Positions 26,400-35,161 of a stretch of 64,000 nucleotides of DNA are shown in pieces. The notes beneath the pieces were generated by a model, which was given only the letters and a program-made list of their open reading frames with translations, had not been told where the DNA came from and did not search any database. The stretch covers positions 1 through 64,000 of the forward strand of contig JBFLYW010000008.1 of NCBI GenBank assembly GCA_040756515.1. Reading direction: 5' to 3'. The position numbers and the translations under genes are program-made. This DNA comes from DSXH01 sp020724325 (GTDB lineage Bacteria > Bacteroidota > Ignavibacteria > Ignavibacteriales > Melioribacteraceae). Within the stretch, counting starts at the first letter, position 1; each line of letters opens with the position of its first letter.

Positions 26400-27074
26400 C
26401 ATTTGTGAAATTTGGTGTTTTAGTGTTTTAGTGGCAAAAATAAGTTGAAAAAGAACTGCGAGATTTTTTGTAATGAACGATTATAAAAGAAATGATAGCC
26501 GCAAAATCACAAAAGCACTAAATGACACTAAAATCATTTGTGAAATTTGGTGTTTTAGTGGCAAAAATAAGTTGAAAAAGAACTGCGAGATTTTTTGTAA
26601 TGAACGATTATAAAAGAAATGATAGCCACAAAATCACAAAAGCACTAAATGACACTAAAATCATTTGTGAAATTTGGTGTTTTAGTGTTTTAGTGGCAAA
26701 AATAAGTTGAAAAAGAACTGCGAGATTTTTTGTAATGAAGGATTATAAAAGAAGTAATAGCCACAAAATCACAAAAGCACTAAATGACACTAAAATCATT
26801 TGTGAAATTTGGTGTTTTAGTGTTTTAGTGGCAAAAATAAGTTGAAAAAGAACTGCGAGATTTTATGTAATGAACGATTATAAAAGAAGTAATAGCCACA
26901 AAATCACAAAAGCACTAAATGACACTAAAATCATTTGTGAAATTTGGTGTTTTAGTGTTTTAGTGGCAAAAATAAGTTGAAAAAGAACTGCGAGATTTTT
27001 TGTAATGAAGGATTATAAAAGAAGTGATAGCCACAAAATCACAAAAGCACTAAATGACACTAAAATCATTTGAT
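26400..27074. repeat. 135-bp tandem repeat, five units
   Basis: CATTTGTGAAATTTGG starts units at 26400, 26535, 26662, 26797 and 26932, with a broken sixth at 27067. The period is 135 bp except for unit 2, which lost 8 bp (127 bp) from the doubled TTTTAGTG. Copies are nearly identical. Inverted CACTAAA/TTTAGTG blocks at the unit junctions (for example CACTAAATGACACTAAAAT against TTTTAGTGTTTTAGTG) could form a hairpin. The array fills most of the 1,031-bp gap between the convergent sthA and OB-fold lipoprotein genes; 26140-26399 holds no gene that I can see. Confidence 0.95.
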
Positions 27075-27170
27075 AAAATCAGTGTTTTTATTTCCAAAAA
27101 AATCACCCGTTGCGTAATATCAGTTAATAATCTATTCTAATTCACACAGCCGGTAGACAAAAAAAAACTA

Positions 27171-27866
27171 TTACATAATCTTAGAAGCTTTTGCATTTTC
27201 CATCATAACTTTATAGGAATATCCGTAACCAAAATCTTTATTTAGAACGATCTTACCTTCGAAAACAACGACCTCTCCGTTTTTTACATTGTCATTAGAT
27301 GTAATTGTAAGATCAAATTCACCGTTAAAATTTGTTCCATCCTGAATATGGATCCAGTTCCTTTTCAAAATTCCCGAATTAATTTTAATAACCTTCCCTT
27401 TAACTTTTACATACTTGTCAGCATACTTGTTAGGGTTAGAATAGATTTGTGCTATAGTAACTCCGCCGCTAACAGGTTCTACAGATACATCTTCTTTGCT
27501 AAAAACAGGTTTCTTTGGCTGATTCAAAATTCCTTCGCCAAGTTTTACACTTGCGTTATCAATAAAGAGAATGGAATCAAATTTTTTCTTCAGTTCTTTG
27601 CTCTCAAAATTTTTCATTTCCATGAATCTATCGTATACAACTACCTCGCCAACGTTAAATTCTGCTTTTGGTGCGGCTATCCAATATTGTTTAGTATTAT
27701 CAGTAACATGCAGATAAGTATAATCGCTAACCTGAATCACTTCCATTATAGTAGCTTTATTCTGATTCGTGTTTACTGACATATTAACATTTTCTTTAGG
27801 CGGTTCTTCATTTTTAGAACATGCAGAAAATAAAAGTGAAATAAGAATTATTATTTTGAATCGCAT
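27171..27866 (-). CDS. OB-fold lipoprotein
   Basis: A 231-residue lipoprotein with lipobox FSAC at about residues 13-16 followed by a charged linker. Two similar beta-rich segments follow, about 38-110 (ATIMEVIQVSDYTYLHV...VGEVVVYD) and about 135-225 (YADKYVKVKGKVIKINSGI...NGEVVVFEGKIVLNKDFG), each with the strand pattern of an OB fold and a repeated NGEVVVxE-type motif. Proteins of this layout occur in Bacteroidota and delta-proteobacteria as tRNA_anti-like/OB-fold lipoproteins of unknown role. It is transcribed alone. Confidence 0.7.
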   Translation of the reverse strand: MRFKIIILISLLFSACSKNEEPPKENVNMSVNTNQNKATIMEVIQVSDYTYLHVTDNTKQYWIAAPKAEFNVGEVVVYDRFMEMKNFESKELKKKFDSILFIDNASVKLGEGILNQPKKPVFSKEDVSVEPVSGGVTIAQIYSNPNKYADKYVKVKGKVIKINSGILKRNWIHIQDGTNFNGEFDLTITSNDNVKNGEVVVFEGKIVLNKDFGYGYSYKVMMENAKASKIM

Positions 27867-27964
27867 TACTTAACCCTTATTTTTATAAATGGCGAAACAA
27901 ATATAACTAAAAGTCCCTTCTGAACTATAAGCGGTAGATATTTGCATTAAGCAAGGAGGCAGAA

Positions 27965-29146
27965 TTGAATAAACTGATATTAAAAAAGAATGAAGAAAGA
28001 AGAATTAAAAAAGGTCATTTGTGGGTTTTCAATAATGAGATTGAAAGGGTTGAAGAAAATTCAGAATGGAGAATTCAGAATGGAGATTTAATAGAAATAT
28101 ATGATTCAAGAAATAATTTTATAGCAAATGGGTTTTACAATTCGAATTCACTTATTTCTGTTAGAATTCTGTCGAATGAGAAGCAAATTGATTTAGAAAA
28201 ATTACTTGAAAAACGATTGACAAGCGCTTTCAATTTCCGAAAATCGTTCTATCCAAAACGCAATTCTTTCAGAATGGTTTTCAGCGAAAGCGATTTTCTT
28301 CCCGGACTCATAATTGATAAATATAACAATACATTTGTTCTTCAGGTCTATTCATTTGGAATGGAAAAGAATATTGGAATAATCAACAGGATCCTGACAA
28401 ATAGTTTTTCTGCAGAAAATATATTTACTAAACACGAAGAATATTTCCGAAAGCTGGAAGGATTGCCCTTAGAAAATGTTGTTTACCTTGGAACGATGAA
28501 AAGTGAAATAATTGACGACGGTTTTGTTAAATACAAAATTGATTTTGAAACATCACAAAAAACCGGATTCTATTTCGATCAATGTGACAACCGCGAATAC
28601 GCCGGCAAATTTTGTTCAAATAAAAATGTATTGGATTGTTTCTGTAATTCAGGTGGATTCGGGTTTCATGCTGCTTTAAATGGTGCTTCAAGTGTAACAT
28701 TTGTAGATTCATCCAGGCACCTTATGGAATACGCAGAAAGTAATTTTCGTTTAAATGGATTTACCGCAGAATCCAGGTTTGTTACTTCTGATGTATTCGA
28801 TTACCTTGAAAAATGTGCTAATGAGAAGCAAAAATTTGATCTAGTTATTATAGACCCTCCTGCATTTGCAAAGAGTAAAAAGCTGGTTGCTGCTGCAATT
28901 AAAGGTTATGAAAAACTTAACCGCCTCGCAATGGAAGTGGTTAATAAGGAGGGATTAATATTCACATCAATCTGTTCGTTCCACATTAAGAAAGATCAAT
29001 TTATTGAGATTATTAATTCAGCAGCTATAAAAGCAGGAAGGAGCATACAGCTAATTTATTTTAATTACGCTTCTAAAGATCATCCCTTTTTACCATCCAT
29101 GGAAGAAACAGTTTACCTGAAGTTTGCGGCACTAAAAATAACCTGA
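27965..29146 (+). CDS. rlmI: Class I SAM-dependent rRNA methyltransferase (RlmI family)
   Basis: Probable 23S rRNA (cytosine-C5) methyltransferase of 393 residues. An N-terminal PUA domain (about 1-75, KKGHLWVFNNEI) precedes an EEHEE-like domain and a Rossmann methyltransferase domain with VLDCFCNSGGFGFHAAL (SAM motif I), VDSS, and IIDPPAFAKSK with the catalytic motif IV. SICSF...F is the motif VI region. E. coli RlmI methylates C1962; specificity here is inferred from similarity. TTG is the start, with AAGGAGG at 27953-27959 five bases upstream. Confidence 0.88.
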   Translation: MNKLILKKNEERRIKKGHLWVFNNEIERVEENSEWRIQNGDLIEIYDSRNNFIANGFYNSNSLISVRILSNEKQIDLEKLLEKRLTSAFNFRKSFYPKRNSFRMVFSESDFLPGLIIDKYNNTFVLQVYSFGMEKNIGIINRILTNSFSAENIFTKHEEYFRKLEGLPLENVVYLGTMKSEIIDDGFVKYKIDFETSQKTGFYFDQCDNREYAGKFCSNKNVLDCFCNSGGFGFHAALNGASSVTFVDSSRHLMEYAESNFRLNGFTAESRFVTSDVFDYLEKCANEKQKFDLVIIDPPAFAKSKKLVAAAIKGYEKLNRLAMEVVNKEGLIFTSICSFHIKKDQFIEIINSAAIKAGRSIQLIYFNYASKDHPFLPSMEETVYLKFAALKIT

Positions 29147-29309
29147 ATTTATTGGCGCTGTTAAAGAAATCTATCGTTTGGTCATTTCTAAAATTCATAT
29201 ATTTACCAACCGAAATTCAATTTCTTAACAAAAATTAACAACAATTAAGAAACATAACGCAATTCCATTTTGTAGAAACAAACAGTTTTCAAAATAAAAG
29301 GTGAATACT

Positions 29310-30293
29310 TTGGATATTACTGAACTAAATGAAAAAATCCGGCGCGAGAGCGAGTTCATTGATGTTTTGCTCCACGAAATCGGACGGGTTATTATCGGAC
29401 AAAAACAGATGCTTGAAAGACTTGTAATTGGTCTGCTTGGAAACGGACACATTTTATTAGAAGGTGTTCCGGGACTTGCTAAAACCCTTGCTATTAAAAC
29501 TCTTGCTTCTTCTATGAAAGCAAAATTTCAGAGGATACAATTTACACCGGACTTACTTCCTGCAGATTTAATAGGAACACTTATTTACAATCAGAAGGAA
29601 GGGAATTTTTCAATTAAGAAAGGTCCAATCTTTGCAAATTTTATTTTAGCAGATGAAATTAACCGCGCGCCAGCCAAGGTTCAAAGCGCTTTACTCGAAG
29701 CTATGCAAGAAAGACAGGTAACAATTGGCGAAAATACATTTAAGCTTGACGAACCATTTCTTGTGCTAGCTACTCAAAATCCTATTGAACAAGAAGGAAC
29801 TTATCCGCTGCCGGAAGCGCAGGTTGATAGATTTATGCTCAAAGTTAAAATTTCTTATCCTAACCGCGAAGAAGAACAAAAAATTATGAAAATGAATTCA
29901 ACCGGTGAATTGCCGATGCCAAAACAAGTAATTAATCCGGATGATATTATTAAAGCAAGAAAATTAGTTAATGAAATATATGTTGATGAAAAAATTGAAA
30001 AGTATATTCTTGATATAGTTTTTGCTACAAGAAATCCAAAAGAATTCGGATTGGGTGAATTATCAGAATTGATAAGTTACGGTGCTTCGCCGCGTGCTTC
30101 AATTAACATGGCTTTAGGAGCGCGTTCTATGGCTTTTATTAGAAGAAGAGGTTATGTAATTCCCGAAGATGTTCGTGCTATATGTATGGATGTTCTCCGG
30201 CATAGAATTGCTGTTACTTACGAAGCCGAAGCTGAAGATATTACTTCTGAAACAATAATCTCTAAAATATTGAATAAGATTGAAGTTCCGTAA
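29310..30293 (+). CDS. MoxR-family AAA+ ATPase of the Bat operon
   Basis: MoxR-type chaperone ATPase that remodels partner proteins together with the VWA proteins encoded downstream. Walker A is GVPGLAKTLAIKT (about residue 55), Walker B is FILADEINR, and the sensor region is APAKVQSALLEAMQERQ. The frame opens at a GTG at 29301, but AAAGGTGA at 29297-29304 best serves the TTG at 29310, giving 327 residues. It heads an eight-gene run to 37791; a 203-bp gap with a dispersed repeat separates it from the DUF58 gene. Confidence 0.92.
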   Translation: MDITELNEKIRRESEFIDVLLHEIGRVIIGQKQMLERLVIGLLGNGHILLEGVPGLAKTLAIKTLASSMKAKFQRIQFTPDLLPADLIGTLIYNQKEGNFSIKKGPIFANFILADEINRAPAKVQSALLEAMQERQVTIGENTFKLDEPFLVLATQNPIEQEGTYPLPEAQVDRFMLKVKISYPNREEEQKIMKMNSTGELPMPKQVINPDDIIKARKLVNEIYVDEKIEKYILDIVFATRNPKEFGLGELSELISYGASPRASINMALGARSMAFIRRRGYVIPEDVRAICMDVLRHRIAVTYEAEAEDITSETIISKILNKIEVP

Positions 30294-30305
30294 TTAATAT
30301 TTTTT

Positions 30306-30414
30306 GACTTCTGAAAAATTTGGAAGCGTCATTTCGAAGGAACGAAGTGACTGAGAAATGTTATTTCGAATCCTGCAAAGCGGGATGAGAAATGACAAGC
30401 GATTTTTTTTTCAG
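30306..30414. repeat. Dispersed palindromic repeat, copy 1
   Basis: Between GACTTCTGAAAAATT and AAGCGATTTTTTTT lie two modules. Module 1 (30329-30359) begins TCATTTCGAAGG and ends CTGAGAAAT; module 2 (30361-30396) contains CCTGCAAAGCGGGATGAGAAATGACA. Module 1 is inverted relative to copies 2 and 3. It lies between moxR and the DUF58 gene, inside the Bat operon. Confidence 0.85.
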
Positions 30415-30496
30415 AGGTTACATTTTCTAATATTCTTGAGCAAGAACAAGAAAGAGATAAAGATAAGGTAATGTAAATAATTATTAACTTCAGAAA

Positions 30497-31372
30497 ATGT
30501 TAACTAAAGAACTACTTAGACAAGTAAAACAAATTGAAATACGTACGCGGGGAATTGTAAATGATGTTTTCTCCGGAGAGTATCATTCCGTATTCAAAGG
30601 TAGAGGAATGGAATTTTCTGAAGTGCGTGAATATCAAATTGGAGATGATGTTAGAAGCATAGATTGGAATGTAAGCGCACGGTTTGGACATCCATTCATA
30701 AAAGTGTTCGAAGAGGAAAGAGAACTTACTGTTATGCTTCTTGTAGATTTAAGCGGTTCGCTGGTATTTGGTTCTATCGAAAAAACAAAACAGCAAATTG
30801 CAGCCGAACTAAGCGCGATTCTAGCTTTCTCTGCATTAAAAAATAATGATAAAGTAGGTTTAATATTATTTACAGATCGGATTGAAAAGTTTATTCCTCC
30901 CAAAAAAGGGAAGAGTCACATACTAAGAATAATTAGAGAATTGCTATCGTTCGAACCGCAAGGTAATAAAACAAGTATCAGACAAGCATTGGAATATTTT
31001 AATAATACAATTAAGAAGAAAGCCATTGTATTTCTAATCTCCGATTTCTTTGATATTGGCTATGAAAAAACATTGAAAATTGTAGGTAAAAAACACGATT
31101 TGATTGGAATTGTCCTGAGCGATCCAAGGGAAAAGGAAATGACCGGCTCCGGACTAATGAAATTTCGGGATGCAGAAACCGGAGAGATAAGGTATATTGA
31201 TACTGACAGCAGAGATTTTAAGCTGCACTTCAGAGAGACTCAAAAACGGTTCGATAATTATCGAAAGCAGCTCTTTATTTCAAGCCGGCTGGATTCGATA
31301 CACGTTCAATCTGGCGGCTCGTATGTTAAACCGCTGGTAGATTTTTTTAGAATGAGAGAGAGAAGATGGTAA
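30497..31372 (+). CDS. DUF58 protein of the Bat operon
   Basis: The 291-residue protein belongs to DUF58, which pairs with MoxR ATPases. The conserved block GRGMEFSEVREYQIGDDVR followed by SIDWNVSARFG is diagnostic. A VWA-like fold follows with LVDLSGSLVFGS, a DxSxS metal-ion (MIDAS) motif. It is likely a membrane-associated or cytoplasmic scaffold. Its stop overlaps the start of the next gene by 7 bp, indicating translational coupling. Confidence 0.92.
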   Translation: MLTKELLRQVKQIEIRTRGIVNDVFSGEYHSVFKGRGMEFSEVREYQIGDDVRSIDWNVSARFGHPFIKVFEEERELTVMLLVDLSGSLVFGSIEKTKQQIAAELSAILAFSALKNNDKVGLILFTDRIEKFIPPKKGKSHILRIIRELLSFEPQGNKTSIRQALEYFNNTIKKKAIVFLISDFFDIGYEKTLKIVGKKHDLIGIVLSDPREKEMTGSGLMKFRDAETGEIRYIDTDSRDFKLHFRETQKRFDNYRKQLFISSRLDSIHVQSGGSYVKPLVDFFRMRERRW

Positions 31373-32313
31373 AAATTGTACAACTCTTATCGGTAATATT
31401 TTTTTTCACCTCTCTTTCATCATCGGCACAGGAGATAACAGTTAAAGCATCAACCGATACCAGCAGCTATTTGGTTGGCGATTATATAACATATACTTTG
31501 GAAATTAGGCACGATAAATATTTTGCGGTATATATCCCTTCTATTAAAGACAGCATTAAGGTACTCGATTTTATTAGAGCTTTACCGGTTGAAAAGAAAA
31601 ATGTTGGAGAAAATGTAGTAGAATATCACAAATTCATTTTCTCTAAATACGATTCTGGCAGCGTTACAATTCCGCCGGTGCAAATTGCTTATACAAAATA
31701 TCAAAGCGGAAACAAACTTTTCATAGCTGCTAATTCTGTTTCTATTGTTGTTCATACATTTCCGGTTAATACACAGGAAGATATTAAGGATGTTAAAGAA
31801 CCGATTAAATTACCTCTTGATTGGCTGATGATTATCATTATTCTTTTACTTATTACCGGATTTCTGATAGGCAGTTATTATTTATACAAATATTACATAA
31901 AGAAAAAAGAAGGCGTTGTTGTAACAATGCCCGAAGTAAAAATTCCCCCTCATGAAGCTGCACTTAATCAATTACATTTGCTGGAAGAAAAAGAATTATG
32001 GCAGAAGGGATTGATAAAAGAATATCATTCAGAAATTACTGAGATTATCAGAAGATATTTTGAAGAAAGATTTAATTTCCTTGCACTCGAAATTACTTCT
32101 TCCGAAATAATGACAATTTTAAGTTATATGGAAGAAAGCAAAGTTGTTGTTAATACAGCCAGTAAATTTTTTAGTAATGCAGACCTCGTTAAGTTTGCAA
32201 AATTTCAGCCGATTCCTTCTGTTAACGAAGAGATGATGAGACAGGCATTCCAAATAGTAAATGATACAATACCTAAACCAATAGAAACAGAGGATGTTCA
32301 TAATGTTCAATGA
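31366..32313 (+). CDS. BatD-like membrane protein of the Bat operon
   Basis: A 315-residue exported membrane protein: signal peptide (cleavage near SSSAQE), a beta-rich domain (about 23-135), one transmembrane segment (about 150-175, LPLDWLMIIIILLLITGF), and a cytoplasmic helical tail. The layout (signal peptide, Ig-like domain, TM, helical tail with ITEIIRRYFEERF and LSYMEE) resembles a short BatD or DUF4381 protein. The canonical, longer BatD is at 35162, so this operon has both. The gene overlaps the DUF58 gene by 7 bp and batA by 11 bp (or 20 bp if the first batA ATG is used). Confidence 0.75.
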   Translation: MVKIVQLLSVIFFFTSLSSSAQEITVKASTDTSSYLVGDYITYTLEIRHDKYFAVYIPSIKDSIKVLDFIRALPVEKKNVGENVVEYHKFIFSKYDSGSVTIPPVQIAYTKYQSGNKLFIAANSVSIVVHTFPVNTQEDIKDVKEPIKLPLDWLMIIIILLLITGFLIGSYYLYKYYIKKKEGVVVTMPEVKIPPHEAALNQLHLLEEKELWQKGLIKEYHSEITEIIRRYFEERFNFLALEITSSEIMTILSYMEESKVVVNTASKFFSNADLVKFAKFQPIPSVNEEMMRQAFQIVNDTIPKPIETEDVHNVQ

Positions 32314-33298
32314 TATTTCCTTTGCATATCCTTGGATATTGTATTTATTGATTTTTTTACCAGCTCTCTTCTATTACTTTAAGAAAAAGAGGAACCTGCT
32401 TACGCCCAACATTACTTTTACATCGCTGCAAATGTTTGGAGATGTTCCAAAAAATTTGAAAGAAAAACTTATTCATCTTCCGGTAATATTACGCATTATT
32501 GCAATTGCACTTCTAATTATTGCACTTGCACGACCACAAACATTTTCCGGCGGTGAAAATATTTACACAGAAGGCATTGATATTGCTTTGGTTCTTGATA
32601 TTTCGGGAAGTATGCTTGCCGAGGATCTTAAACCGAACCGTCTTGAAGCTGCTAAAAAAGTTATTGAAGATTTTATTACGGCAAGAACAACCGATAAAAT
32701 TGGTCTTGTAATTTTTTCGGGAGAAAGTTTTACTCAATGCCCGTTAACCATTGATTATTCTGTCCTCCGAAATCTGCTTAGAGATATTTATAGCGGAATG
32801 ATTCAGGATGGAACAGCAATTGGTAACGCTATTGCAAACGGGGTTAACCGTCTTAAAGACAGCAAATCTAAGAGCAGGGTTATGATTTTATTGACCGATG
32901 GTGTTAACAACGCTGGAGAAATTGATCCTATTACAGCGGCACAAATAGCCCAGCAATTCGGTATAAGAATTTACACTGTTGGAGTAGGAACTATTGGTGA
33001 AGCACCTTATCCATTTCAAACTCCTTTTGGAAAAAGATATCAGATGGTTCCTGTAGAAATTGACGAAGCTCTGCTTAAACAAATTTCTAACATTACCGGC
33101 GGCAAATATTTTAGAGCTACAAATAATAAAAAGCTGGTTGAAATTTATGAGGAAATTGACAGATTGGAAAAAACAAGGGTGGAAGTTACTTCCTACCGCC
33201 ATGCTAAAGAACTCTATTTTAACTGGGCTTTTGCCGGGCTCTTGCTTCTGTTGTTTGAATTTGGTTTATCAAGAACATACTTAAAAAAATTACCTTAG
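32303..33298 (+). CDS. batA: VWA-domain membrane protein BatA
   Basis: An inner-membrane protein with two N-terminal transmembrane segments (about residues 8-24 and 55-72), a VWA domain (about 85-290) with MIDAS motif LDISGSMLAEDLKPNRLEAAK, and a C-terminal hydrophobic segment (FNWAFAGLLLLLFEFG). Two in-frame ATGs exist; AGAGG at 32289-32293 is nine bases from the ATG at 32303 and touches that at 32294, so I take 32303. BatA is the first of the two VWA proteins of the classic Bat (Bacteroides aerotolerance) operon; its molecular role is not settled. Confidence 0.9.
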   Translation: MFNDISFAYPWILYLLIFLPALFYYFKKKRNLLTPNITFTSLQMFGDVPKNLKEKLIHLPVILRIIAIALLIIALARPQTFSGGENIYTEGIDIALVLDISGSMLAEDLKPNRLEAAKKVIEDFITARTTDKIGLVIFSGESFTQCPLTIDYSVLRNLLRDIYSGMIQDGTAIGNAIANGVNRLKDSKSKSRVMILLTDGVNNAGEIDPITAAQIAQQFGIRIYTVGVGTIGEAPYPFQTPFGKRYQMVPVEIDEALLKQISNITGGKYFRATNNKKLVEIYEEIDRLEKTRVEVTSYRHAKELYFNWAFAGLLLLLFEFGLSRTYLKKLP

Positions 33299-33352
33299 TA
33301 ACGGTATTGAATTAGTATCATAACATTAATAAAGATAGTTGATAAATATTAT

Positions 33353-34399
33353 ATGATTCGTTTTGCAAACATAGAGTTTATTTATGCTTTAATTCTTATA
33401 CCAGTTTTAATTGCAATTTTCTGGTACACTTCTAACAAGAGCGGTAAACTGCTGGAAAAGTTTGCCGGTAGTAAACTACATCACATTCTATTTCCGTTGC
33501 GGAGTAAATTAAAATCAAGAATTAAATTCGGGATGTATGCAATTAGTATTGCTTTACTGCTTATTGCATTAGCAAATCCTCAGGTCGGCTCCAAGATCGA
33601 AGAGGTTAAACAGATTGGCATTGATGTTTATATTCTACTTGATGTTTCAAAAAGTATGCTGGCGGAAGATATTAAACCGAGCAGATTGGAGAAAGCAAAA
33701 TTTGAGATTTCAAAGTTGATCCAGAGATTGAAAGGTGATAGAATCGGATTAATTGTTTTTGCAGGTCAAGCTTATGTTCAGATTCCTTTAACATCAGATT
33801 ATGCTGCGGCAAATCTTTTTCTATCTGCAGTGGATGTTAATTCTGTACCTCAGCCCGGTACTGCTATTGGACCGGCGCTCGAACTCGCTTTGAAATCTTT
33901 TAGATACGATGACGGAACAAAAAAAGCACTTGTACTTATTACTGACGGTGAAGATCACGAAGGTGAAATTGATGCTGCCGTATCGGATGCTAATTCTAAA
34001 GATGTTGCAATTTATGCAATTGGACTCGGTTCACCTACAGGTGTTCCAATTCCAGTTTATAATCAAGCCGGTTTGCATGTGGGTTATAAGAAAGACAAAC
34101 AGGGTAATATTGTAATAACTAAACTTGACGAAGCTGCTCTTAAATCAATTACTGAAAAGGGAAACGGGAATTACTACAGGGGCTCAAATACAGATGACGA
34201 GCTTGAAGCAATTTACAATGACTTATCCAAAATTGAACAATCTGAATACGGTTCGAAAAAGATTACAGAATATGTAGATCGGTTCTACTATTTTCTTTTT
34301 CCGGCTATACTGATTCTATTAATTGACTTTTTTGTTTCATCAAATAAATCTAAGTTATTTACAAGGTTTGAAAAACTTAAAGGTGTGGAACAACAATGA
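33353..34399 (+). CDS. batB: VWA-domain membrane protein BatB
   Basis: A 348-residue paralogue of BatA with the same plan: N-terminal membrane segments (about 8-25 and 58-76), a VWA domain with LDVSKSMLAEDIKPSRLEKAK (DxSxS metal site), ITDGEDHEGEIDAA, and a C-terminal transmembrane helix (FYYFLFPAILILLIDFFV). It likely forms a complex with BatA under MoxR control; this is inferred from operon conservation. Its stop overlaps the batC start by 4 bp. Confidence 0.9.
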   Translation: MIRFANIEFIYALILIPVLIAIFWYTSNKSGKLLEKFAGSKLHHILFPLRSKLKSRIKFGMYAISIALLLIALANPQVGSKIEEVKQIGIDVYILLDVSKSMLAEDIKPSRLEKAKFEISKLIQRLKGDRIGLIVFAGQAYVQIPLTSDYAAANLFLSAVDVNSVPQPGTAIGPALELALKSFRYDDGTKKALVLITDGEDHEGEIDAAVSDANSKDVAIYAIGLGSPTGVPIPVYNQAGLHVGYKKDKQGNIVITKLDEAALKSITEKGNGNYYRGSNTDDELEAIYNDLSKIEQSEYGSKKITEYVDRFYYFLFPAILILLIDFFVSSNKSKLFTRFEKLKGVEQQ

Positions 34400-35076
34400 A
34401 AAAATCAGTAATAGTTTTACTATTATTTGTCTTCGCATTTTCGTTAAATTTTTCCCAGAGCAAAAGAAGTTTAATAAACGAAGGTGTTGAGTTGTATAAA
34501 AACAGTAAATTTTCTGATGCCGAAGTAAACTTCAAAAAAGGTCTTGAAAAAGATGCAGAATTATTTCATGGTCATTTTAATCTTGGCGATGCTTATTATA
34601 AACAGGGAAGGTACGATGAGGCAATTCAATCTTTCAAAAACTCTTTAACTCTAACTGATAATGAGAATGACAAATCCAAAATTTATCATAACATCGGTAA
34701 TTCGCTTCTTAAATCTCAAAAGTATCCTGAAAGCATAGAAGCTTATAAGAATGCACTTAAACTGAATCCTGACGATCTGGAAACCAAGTATAATCTTTCA
34801 TATGCATTGAACATGATGAAACAGAATCAGAACAAACAGCAGCAACAGCAGAATAAAGACAATGAAGAAAAGAACAAGGACCAGCAGCAGCAAAATCAGA
34901 ACGAACCAAATAAAAACCAGGATAAACAAAATCAGAACCAGCAGCAGAAGAAAAATGAAATTTCTAAAAATGATGCCGAAAGAATTCTTGAAGCATTAAA
35001 AAACAATGAACGCGATTTGCAGAAAAAACTTAGACAGAATAAAGGGCAGTCTGTTGTTAGAGAAAAAGACTGGTGA
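34396..35076 (+). CDS. batC: Exported TPR protein BatC
   Basis: A 226-residue protein with a signal peptide (cleavage near NFSQS) and three TPR repeats (about 25-145), for example AELFHGHFNLGDAYYKQGRY and NPDDLETKYNLSYALN. A low-complexity Gln/Asn/Lys-rich stretch follows (about 148-195, runs of QQQQ and NQNQ), then a helical tail ending in a Lys/Arg-rich segment. This is the expected BatC plan. The poly-Gln linker may work as a flexible spacer. It overlaps batB by 4 bp, and batD follows after 85 bp. Confidence 0.85.
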   Translation: MKKSVIVLLLFVFAFSLNFSQSKRSLINEGVELYKNSKFSDAEVNFKKGLEKDAELFHGHFNLGDAYYKQGRYDEAIQSFKNSLTLTDNENDKSKIYHNIGNSLLKSQKYPESIEAYKNALKLNPDDLETKYNLSYALNMMKQNQNKQQQQQNKDNEEKNKDQQQQNQNEPNKNQDKQNQNQQQKKNEISKNDAERILEALKNNERDLQKKLRQNKGQSVVREKDW

Positions 35077-35161
35077 TAATTTAAGAGAACGCAGAGTAAT
35101 GAGTGTTGAACTAAGAGTATGAATGTTTTATTAGGTAGCAGAATAAATTCTTTAGTGATCT

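Noticed and set aside
26400..27074. Possible CRISPR array or coding repeat protein
   Set aside because: The full 135-bp unit is conserved, so there are no spacers; all frames have frequent stops, and the 127-bp unit is not a multiple of three.
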